Of a stretch of 5,086 nucleotides of DNA, positions 1 through 5,086 are shown in pieces (position 1 is the first letter of the stretch; each line of letters begins with the position of its first letter). Position numbers and translations under genes: made by a program. The notes below the pieces were generated by a model. It ran no database searches. It was not told the DNA's origin and saw only the letters and a list, made by a program, of their open reading frames with translations. Origin of the DNA: an uncultured Fidelibacterota bacterium (GTDB lineage Bacteria; Marinisomatota; Marinisomatia; Marinisomatales; UBA1611); the NCBI GenBank assembly GCA_913045415.1, contig CAJWPW010000112.1, positions 1 to 5,086 on the forward strand. The letters are read 5' to 3'.

Positions 1-2031
1 AACCGATTGAAACAGGGAGATCATTATGAGGAATCATTCAATAATGATGTTCAACTGAAAGATGGCAGTATTTATACCATTCAATTTTCAGGAGAAGATT
101 TAGCAGGAAACGTGGCTATAAATGTTTCTGTAGAGAATATGACCTTTGATACTTCACCACCAGTAATAGTGATAAATGAGCCAACTGCGAACGGATTTTA
201 TAATCAAGTCATGTTAGACTATGAATTAAATGAAACATTGGTATCTGGTAAAATAATCCTGGAAAGGAGGGGTGGAGCAAATGATCCAATGAGTCCACAT
301 GAGATTGCGCTTTCGAACGATCAATTACTTCCTGGAAAGAAATCAGATTTCCTTATTAATACACATGCAAATTTGATCAGTAATACCACATATAATATTC
401 GTATTGAAGGTCAAGACATGGCAGGTAATATGGGGAAATCACTCGAAATAGCCGGCGTTACTTTTGATGATATTCCGCCTGATATTTCTGTCACTTCTCC
501 GGCCCCGGATTCCTATATAAACGAGACCATTCTTGGTTTAAGAACAAATGAAGTGCTTTCAGAAGCTAAAATTGAATGGATTTGGGTGGATGGGAATCCA
601 GACCCGGCAGGAACCCATGAATCAAAAATGATAGGCGATCAGCTACAGGATGGAGATTATCCAGAAGTGAAATTTGATCCACCGCCGACCTTAATCAGTA
701 GCGCAAGGTATCGAGTAGTTTATACGGGGACAGATCGGGCAGGAAATACTTCAACCTATACGTTGGGTACCCTATTTTATGATAACGAACCGCCAGAGAT
801 TTCGATGTTATTTCCAATAGAAAACGGATTTACCAATGCGAATGAAGTGAGTTATGAGTTGAATGAACCGCTTCTCATGGCCAATTTGATTTGGACACCA
901 ATAGATGATGCCGAAACCATTTCTATTGATTTAGCCGGCGACGAATTAAAGCCCGGTATATTTACACAAGCAACATTGGCAAACCAATCAGAATTGTCTG
1001 ATGGTACTGTATATAATCTTTCTATAACAGCAATTGATCGGTCGGGGAACGAAGCAGAAATATCATTGGTTAATCATGTGACTTATGATAAAACCAAACC
1101 CAAGTTTACACAGGTGTTTCCAACAACCAGTTCCCGGGTGAATTCACAAATCTTAAAATGGAGTGTAAATGAAGAACTGGTCAGCGGGAAATATACCTGG
1201 ATACATATGGGCGGGAATGCGGATCCGGCTGCACCCCATACTTTTGAGCTCACACCTGATTTTTTCCCCATAGGGGACCATGATAATTCTACGCTACCGG
1301 ACTTAGAATTAGTGACGGATGCCATGTACCGCATTACACTTGAAGGAACGGACAGAGCAGGGAATACAGGGAAAAAATTTATTATGAGCGTGGTGTATGA
1401 TGATGTTCCGCCAACATTGGAAATAAAATACCCCGAATCCAATACGGCTGTCAATCATCTTGATGTGGCCTATCGCATTTCAGAAGGATTGAGTACGGGA
1501 CAATTTATTTACACGCGTGTGGGTGGTGAGCCGGATCTAAACTCACCTGTCACGTTTAACTTAACTGGGAATGAACTTGAAACTATTTTTGAATCGCCTA
1601 AAGTACCCAAGAATCCACCCATATTACAGGATGGATCTATTTATAATATTGTCTTTGAGGGTGTTGATTTGGCAATGAATACATCAACATCCAATATGAT
1701 TGACAGTGTAAAATATGATGTCACCCGTCCTGTTATTACAATTCATAATCCACAATCAAAATCGAATTTAATGGGTGTAGAAATATCCATTGAAATCAGT
1801 GAAGATTTAATGGATGGAAAAATGATTTGGACCCGCACCGGTGGACTAAAGGCCAGAATTACGCGGCAAAAAATACCCCTTTATAATGAATATCTGACCG
1901 AGGGGTTGCATCCTCAGGCCAAATTACCCATGGATAAAACACTAAGTGCCAGCGTTATTTATTCACTCTCCGTAGAGGCGCAGGATTACGCTAAAAACCT
2001 GGCAGAGCCGGTCATTGTAGAAGGAATTGAA
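1..2031 (+). repeat. Coding tandem repeats: one partial plus six full Ig-like units of about 104 codons
   Basis: Unit boundaries taken at the (F/Y)D-x-x-x-P motif fall at 145, 463, 778, 1084, 1396 and 1714, giving periods of 318, 315, 306, 312 and 318 nt; the last unit ends near 2031. The D-x-AGN motif recurs seven times: DLAGN, DMAGN, DRAGN, DRSGN, DRAGN, DLAMN, DYAKN. The repeat is conserved at protein level but the DNA copies are clearly diverged, so this is an old array rather than a recent duplication. The third full unit lacks the GG-x-DP-x-PH loop. The last two units have lost the standard AGN, so divergence rises toward the C-terminal domain. Confidence 0.85.
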
Positions 2032-2364
2032 TATATCAGGAGTATGGCAGGGAATTGGTACTATAAAGGCCAAATAATTGAAGTTATCTGGGTATTCGAA
2101 CCTGACGAATCTGGTATTAAGGGTAATTTTATGCAGGGTCTGTCATTGGGAACAAAAATTAGTGATCAGGAAAAAGGGAAATTTGAATTTGATTTTAGTA
2201 AAAAACCTTGGGTATTGATGTTGGAAATGGATAATCCACAGAAGAATAGAATTAGTCTAATGGAATTTTTGGATAATACACACATGCGTGTCGTTACAGG
2301 TGAGAAAAAACCTCGAAGCTGGCAGGATGGTGAAGTGATGGAATATGAGTGGCGTCCCGAGTAG
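1..2364 (+). CDS. Large Ig-like repeat surface/secreted protein, 5'-truncated by window edge
   Basis: The reading frame is open from base 1, so the gene begins upstream; the TTG at 7 is only the first start-like codon and not a credible start. Numbering from that codon (785 residues), the protein is a tandem array of Ig-like beta-sandwich units of 102-106 residues. Units begin at residues 47, 153, 258, 360, 464 and 570, each with (F/Y)D-x-x-x-P, after a partial unit at 1-46. Each unit carries an NE-x-L-x-SG-type motif about 28 residues in, often a GG-x-x-DP-x-x-PH loop, then L-x-x-G-x-x-Y and D-x-AGN near its end. The array stops at about 676, and a different domain fills 678-785 (starts AGNWYY, ends EYEWRPE). 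Such arrays are typical of exported, cell-surface or adhesive proteins of marine FCB bacteria; here location and function are inferred, because the signal peptide and N-terminal domains are outside the window. I saw no catalytic motif and no recognisable type IX sorting domain. Confidence 0.85.
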   Translation, partial: NRLKQGDHYEESFNNDVQLKDGSIYTIQFSGEDLAGNVAINVSVENMTFDTSPPVIVINEPTANGFYNQVMLDYELNETLVSGKIILERRGGANDPMSPHEIALSNDQLLPGKKSDFLINTHANLISNTTYNIRIEGQDMAGNMGKSLEIAGVTFDDIPPDISVTSPAPDSYINETILGLRTNEVLSEAKIEWIWVDGNPDPAGTHESKMIGDQLQDGDYPEVKFDPPPTLISSARYRVVYTGTDRAGNTSTYTLGTLFYDNEPPEISMLFPIENGFTNANEVSYELNEPLLMANLIWTPIDDAETISIDLAGDELKPGIFTQATLANQSELSDGTVYNLSITAIDRSGNEAEISLVNHVTYDKTKPKFTQVFPTTSSRVNSQILKWSVNEELVSGKYTWIHMGGNADPAAPHTFELTPDFFPIGDHDNSTLPDLELVTDAMYRITLEGTDRAGNTGKKFIMSVVYDDVPPTLEIKYPESNTAVNHLDVAYRISEGLSTGQFIYTRVGGEPDLNSPVTFNLTGNELETIFESPKVPKNPPILQDGSIYNIVFEGVDLAMNTSTSNMIDSVKYDVTRPVITIHNPQSKSNLMGVEISIEISEDLMDGKMIWTRTGGLKARITRQKIPLYNEYLTEGLHPQAKLPMDKTLSASVIYSLSVEAQDYAKNLAEPVIVEGIEYIRSMAGNWYYKGQIIEVIWVFEPDESGIKGNFMQGLSLGTKISDQEKGKFEFDFSKKPWVLMLEMDNPQKNRISLMEFLDNTHMRVVTGEKKPRSWQDGEVMEYEWRPE

Positions 2365-2440
2365 GTACGGTGCGAATTATTCGATGATAAAAGATAATTC
2401 CTCTTTATATTCGCCGGCTATTTTCATATGATATTTGAAC

Positions 2441-2446
2441 AGGAGA
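2441..2446 (+). promoter_or_regulatory. Ribosome binding site AGGAGA
   Basis: AGGAGA with a 9-nt spacer to the ATG at 2456. It fixes the start of the bL38-like gene and is the only strong Shine-Dalgarno sequence before a visible start in this window. Confidence 0.75.
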
Positions 2447-2455
2447 AATTTAGTT

Positions 2456-3004
2456 ATGGCTAAGAAACAGAAAAGTTTTGCCGAAAAGGCCGTCAAACAC
2501 GACGGAAAAGAAATGGTGCACGTTAAATTTGTTAAAAGTGTTGCTTCAAATAAAGAAGGATACTGGCGATTTAATGAATCCATGATTTCTATGGAAAAGG
2601 GAGAAAGTTTGGCAGCTACCCTCAAACGGATGGATGATGAAGCAAATTTAGCGGATATAGAAATGTCACCGGCAGTTGAAGTTGCAGAAGAAATACCGGA
2701 AGTTGTTGTCGAAACTGCGGAAGTAGTTGCAGATGAAGCGTCACTAGAAGAGGCAATTCCCGAAAAAGGTGAAGAACAGATAGAAGAAGTAACTGAAGAA
2801 ACACCAGCTGAAGCAGCAACCGAAGCTGTTGTGGAAGAAACGGCAGTAGAAACTGTAGAAGAAGAATCAGTAGAAGATTCAAGTCCCGAGAAAGGTGAAG
2901 AACAGATAGAAGAAGTAACTGAAGAAACACCAGCTGAAGCAGCAGCCGAAGCTGTTCTGGAAGAAACACCTGAAGCTGAGTCCACCGAAGAAAAATCTGA
3001 ATAA
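2456..3004 (+). CDS. Small basic DUF4295/bL38-like protein with long acidic tail
   Basis: The ATG at 2456 is chosen because AGGAGA (2441-2446) lies 9 nt upstream; the in-frame TTG at 2435 is upstream of that site and would place it inside the gene. The product has 182 residues. Residues 1-60 are basic (13 Lys/Arg against 8 Asp/Glu) and begin MAKKQKSFAEK. The stretch VKFVKSVAS-x-KEGYWRFNES (23-42) matches, as I recall it, the core of DUF4295, the roughly 50-residue Bacteroidota family identified as ribosomal protein bL38 (K-x-VKS-x-K-x-G-x-Y-x-F-x-E). Residues 61-182 are a low-complexity tail with 43 Glu, 4 Asp, 3 Lys and no Arg, containing a 28-residue segment present twice. A ribosome- or RNA-associated role is plausible for the head but unproven; the tail is probably disordered. 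tRNA-Ser follows 36 nt downstream. The gene is surely real (strong ribosome site, coding bias), but the family assignment is moderate. Alternative: an uncharacterised small basic protein restricted to this lineage. Confidence 0.8.
   Translation: MAKKQKSFAEKAVKHDGKEMVHVKFVKSVASNKEGYWRFNESMISMEKGESLAATLKRMDDEANLADIEMSPAVEVAEEIPEVVVETAEVVADEASLEEAIPEKGEEQIEEVTEETPAEAATEAVVEETAVETVEEESVEDSSPEKGEEQIEEVTEETPAEAAAEAVLEETPEAESTEEKSE
2758..2967 (+). repeat. 84-bp direct repeat, two copies 126 bp apart, in the acidic tail
   Basis: Copy 1 is 2758-2841 and copy 2 is 2884-2967, both starting TCCCGA and ending GAAGAAAC. They differ at three positions only (2764 A/G, 2819 A/G, 2831 G/C against the matching base 126 nt later), so 81 of 84 bases agree. 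The offset is exactly 42 codons and preserves the frame. The segment encodes PEKGEEQIEEVTEETPAEAA followed by a short EAV-x-EET stretch. High DNA identity, including third positions, marks a recent duplication, or homogenisation, of part of the tail. Confidence 0.92.
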
Positions 3005-3040
3005 TTAATATTTGTAAGTTTAAAATTATTAATTATATCT

Positions 3041-3129
<89 letters not shown>

Positions 3130-3140
3130 TCCAAGAATTT

Positions 3141-3175
3141 AAGCCTTGACATGAGTCGGGGCTTTTTAATTTTAT
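3141..3175 (+). terminator. Intrinsic terminator after tRNA-Ser
   Basis: AAGCCTTGAC (3141-3150) pairs with GTCGGGGCTT (3155-3164) in a 10-bp stem that includes two T-G wobble pairs, closed by an ATGA tetraloop. It is followed by TTT-AA-TTTT (3165-3173). Its position 12 nt after the tRNA fits termination of the tRNA transcript, or of a bL38-like/tRNA transcript, before the hydrolase gene. Confidence 0.8.
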
Positions 3176-3191
3176 GTATATATTAACTACT

Positions 3192-4268
3192 ATGAAAAAC
3201 CGCTCTACATACATTTTCATTATAAATGCCTTCCTATTATTGTTTTTATCTATTTCATGTACTGACACAAAACAGGAAGAAAAAGAGACTATTCTTGATT
3301 GGAGAAATCTTGACCTAACTAAAGAATGGCAAACAGGCAAAACCAACGTAGAAGGGATTGATCCCGAAAAATTAGATGAAGGTATTACCATTGCAAAATC
3401 ATTAACCGGATTTTATACTATTGCGGTTGTTTATAAGGGTCGTCTTGTTACAGAGGAATATGCCATTGGCGACATTTCAACTCAATATTATGTTTGGTCA
3501 ATCACCAAAAGTGTTTTATCTGCTTTAGTGGGCATTGCGATAGACAAAGGATTGATGGCTGATGAGTTCCAAAGTTTTTCCTCTTATTATTCTAACGTAA
3601 CTGATTCACTTAAAGGTAAGATTACTGTTGCAGAGTTGTTAACCATGTCGTCGGGAATCCCTGATGATATTACCTATATGTCAGCAGCATATCCGTTGCA
3701 ATTCATTATGGATAAAGAATTGTTATATCCATCAGGTACCTATTGGAATTATACCTCAGCAGGGACCCATGTTCTTTCATACATTCTTACTGCAAGCACA
3801 CAGGAATCTGCCAAATCCTTTGCCGACACTCACCTTTTTCCTAAATTAGGAATCGCAGATTACACTTGGGATCAAGATGCTTATGGTATATCTAATGGAG
3901 GATTCGGATTGAGTTTAAGGTTGAGGGATATGCTTAAGTTCGGCCAACTCTTTTTACAAAAAGGAAAATCGGCTGGACAGGAAATTATTTCCTCATCATG
4001 GATAAATAAATCCACAACAATGCTCATTCCATTTGACGCTAGTCAAAGTCGGGGGTATGGCTACCTCTGGTGGACTGCCAAAGTAAATGGAGTTAATATT
4101 TATAATGCTTTGGGTTATGCTGGGCAGTTTATCATTGTAGTTCCATCAAAGGCGCTTGTGATTGCAGCCACTTCTAATTCTGTACCGGTAGACGGTTATG
4201 TTAATGATCTTTACGATAACATTATGGATAAAATTGTGAGTAGTTTCTCGGCGACAAATGATAAATAA
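3192..4268 (+). CDS. Probable lipoprotein serine hydrolase, class C beta-lactamase / NylB-like family
   Basis: The ATG at 3192 (358 residues) is preferred over the in-frame ATG at 3174 because it gives a classic export signal: MKNR, then a hydrophobic core, then LSISC with Cys23 as the likely lipidated residue. The lipobox is weak (Ser at -3). The upstream ATG abuts the terminator T-tract. Neither start has a clear Shine-Dalgarno site. The mature part is the Beta-lactamase (PF00144) serine hydrolase fold. The nucleophile motif S103-I-T-K106 lies in VWSITKSVLSALVGIAIDKG. LLTMSSGIP (149-157) follows, then the second motif Y187-T-S in NYTSAGTHVL, then GGFGLSLRLRDMLKFGQLFL (236-255), GYGYLWW (288-294) and GYAGQF (308-313). 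This order matches proteins usually annotated as serine hydrolase or 6-aminohexanoate-dimer hydrolase. All catalytic residues are present, so it should be an active acyl-enzyme esterase, amidase or peptidase acting outside the inner membrane; the substrate cannot be read from sequence. A propeller gene follows after 43 nt. Confidence 0.9.
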   Translation: MKNRSTYIFIINAFLLLFLSISCTDTKQEEKETILDWRNLDLTKEWQTGKTNVEGIDPEKLDEGITIAKSLTGFYTIAVVYKGRLVTEEYAIGDISTQYYVWSITKSVLSALVGIAIDKGLMADEFQSFSSYYSNVTDSLKGKITVAELLTMSSGIPDDITYMSAAYPLQFIMDKELLYPSGTYWNYTSAGTHVLSYILTASTQESAKSFADTHLFPKLGIADYTWDQDAYGISNGGFGLSLRLRDMLKFGQLFLQKGKSAGQEIISSSWINKSTTMLIPFDASQSRGYGYLWWTAKVNGVNIYNALGYAGQFIIVVPSKALVIAATSNSVPVDGYVNDLYDNIMDKIVSSFSATNDK

Positions 4269-4311
4269 ATCGTAGTAATGTTAGTGTAATTTCAAATTAG
4301 CGTGAATTCAA

Positions 4312-5086
4312 ATGCGAAAATTAATCTTTTTCATTCCATTCATTTTATTTGCTGAAAGCCTTCTTCATCCGGATTCACCCAAAAACCGTGATCACAATTC
4401 ACTGGGTTTTGGTGTTGCCGGGGATGTCGCTATTTCGAATGGCGTATTCTACGTCGGCCAAACGGGGTCATCTTTAAATAATGGTTCTGTCTATATTTAT
4501 TCACCTAATGCCATTGGTGGTTTAGATCAAGATGAGATATTGGCGCCGATCGAGGGTGATATTGGGTTCGATTTTGGTTTTGCCATTGATATAAAAAATG
4601 ATTTAATGATTGTTGGTTCACCTCATCGTGCTAACATTCAAGGCAGAGCTTTTCTTTACCAAAAAGATAATATTGATAAATGGACATTAATCAAGACAAT
4701 TAGTCCCGATTCTGATGAATGGACCATGGATTTTGGTTCGGAAGTTTCTCTTGGAAAAGATGTAATATTAATAGGTGATCGGGATGTGCATCATGGCGAG
4801 GGAAAAGTGTTTACTTTGTATAAAGATGGGGAAGAGTGGCACAAGGGTTCCCCGATAAATTATAATTACATAAATGAAGATGGTCATTTTGGGCATTCCA
4901 TTTCAATTGATGAGAAAAAAGCTTTAATCGGCTCTCGCGATGGCAATGTGGCCGTTCAATATGATTTTGATACCATTACCCATTCATGGACTGAAAGCCA
5001 TGTGTTTTCTCCTTACTATTACCAAAGCAATGGGCGTTTTGGATTTTCAGTTGAATTGGCAGGGAACTATGCAATTATTGGATCCC
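4312..5086 (+). CDS. Exported FG-GAP beta-propeller protein, 3'-truncated by window edge
   Basis: The frame is open from the ATG at 4312 to the window end (258 codons plus one base, no stop). TGA at 4303-4305 is in frame just upstream, so this ATG is the first possible start; no Shine-Dalgarno site is evident. Residues 1-14 (MRKLIFFIPFILFA) form a signal peptide with probable cleavage after Ala14. FG-GAP-type blades follow, with FG pairs at residues 33, 88, 141, 193 and 243, a period of 50-55. Each has the strand pattern FG-x-(S/A)-(V/I)-x-(L/I) and then (I/L)-(V/I)-G-(S/D), as in F88-GFAIDIKNDLMIVGSP and F243-GFSVELAGNYAIIGS. This is the integrin-alpha-like propeller (FG-GAP_2 type), normally seven blades, so at least two blades and any C-terminal sorting or anchoring domain lie beyond the window. 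A role in surface binding is inferred only. The 43-nt gap to the hydrolase gene, with no terminator, allows co-transcription. Confidence 0.88.
   Translation, partial: MRKLIFFIPFILFAESLLHPDSPKNRDHNSLGFGVAGDVAISNGVFYVGQTGSSLNNGSVYIYSPNAIGGLDQDEILAPIEGDIGFDFGFAIDIKNDLMIVGSPHRANIQGRAFLYQKDNIDKWTLIKTISPDSDEWTMDFGSEVSLGKDVILIGDRDVHHGEGKVFTLYKDGEEWHKGSPINYNYINEDGHFGHSISIDEKKALIGSRDGNVAVQYDFDTITHSWTESHVFSPYYYQSNGRFGFSVELAGNYAIIGS

Noticed and set aside
7..9. TTG as the start of the repeat protein
   Set aside because: The frame is open to the window edge, the codon falls in the middle of an Ig-like unit, and no ribosome site or signal peptide is present, so the gene is truncated here.
1083..1454. 123-codon open frame on the - strand within the Ig-repeat gene
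   Set aside because: It lies wholly inside a well-supported coding region with conserved repeat motifs on the + strand and has no recognisable features.
2373..2400. Inverted repeat GAATTAT / ATAATTC (7 bp, 13-nt loop) and the palindrome CGAATTATTCG after the repeat-protein gene
   Set aside because: The stem is short and AT-rich with no following T-run, so it is too weak to call a terminator; such palindromes occur by chance in AT-rich gaps.
2622..2969. 115-codon Leu/Gln-rich open frame on the - strand
   Set aside because: Another antisense frame of the same low-complexity tail; its composition is a by-product of GAA-rich coding sequence.
2377..2985. 202-codon open frame on the - strand, Ser/Thr/Val-rich with repeats
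   Set aside because: It is antisense to the Glu/Ala/Val-rich tail. GAA, GCA and GTA-type codons read backwards give few stops, and its apparent repeats mirror the 84-bp duplication. The + strand frame has the ribosome site.
3664..3849. 61-codon + strand frame inside the hydrolase gene
   Set aside because: It overlaps the conserved catalytic region of the hydrolase in another frame and has no ribosome site or domain.
4303..4310. Palindrome TGAATTCA just before the propeller gene
   Set aside because: An isolated 8-bp palindrome without a second copy or operator spacing; likely chance.

Overview
The window is an ordinary-looking bacterial chromosome segment, all on the + strand, AT-leaning by eye, holding four protein genes and one tRNA. 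Three things point to the FCB superphylum, most likely a marine lineage such as Neomarinimicrobiota (SAR406): the surface-type array of about 104-residue Ig-like repeats with GG-x-DP-x-PH and D-x-AGN motifs, a small protein resembling the Bacteroidota DUF4295/bL38 ribosomal-protein family, and two of three visible gene starts lacking an obvious Shine-Dalgarno sequence. This placement is inference from recognised protein styles, not from a marker-gene comparison.

Layout: (1) 1-2364 is the 3' part of a large repeat protein: half of one repeat, six full repeats and a separate C-terminal domain of about 108 residues. Its N-terminus lies outside the window. (2) 2365-2455 is a short gap with no clear terminator. 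(3) 2456-3004 encodes a 182-residue protein with a basic N-terminal domain of about 60 residues resembling DUF4295/bL38 and a strongly acidic, Glu-rich tail containing an 84-bp direct repeat. (4) 3041-3128 is a complete tRNA-Ser(GGA), followed at 3141-3175 by a good intrinsic terminator. (5) 3192-4268 encodes a probable lipoprotein of the class C beta-lactamase / 6-aminohexanoate-dimer hydrolase-like serine hydrolase family. (6) 4312-5086 is the 5' part of an exported FG-GAP beta-propeller protein that runs off the window.

Working together: the bL38-like gene and the tRNA form a translation-related pair (36 nt apart, closed by the terminator). The flanking genes encode predicted exported or surface proteins. 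The hydrolase and the propeller gene are 43 nt apart and may be co-transcribed. Nothing indicates a mobile element, CRISPR array, phage or defence system, and I found no convincing new multi-gene system. The most interesting item is the bL38-like domain carrying an internally duplicated acidic tail.
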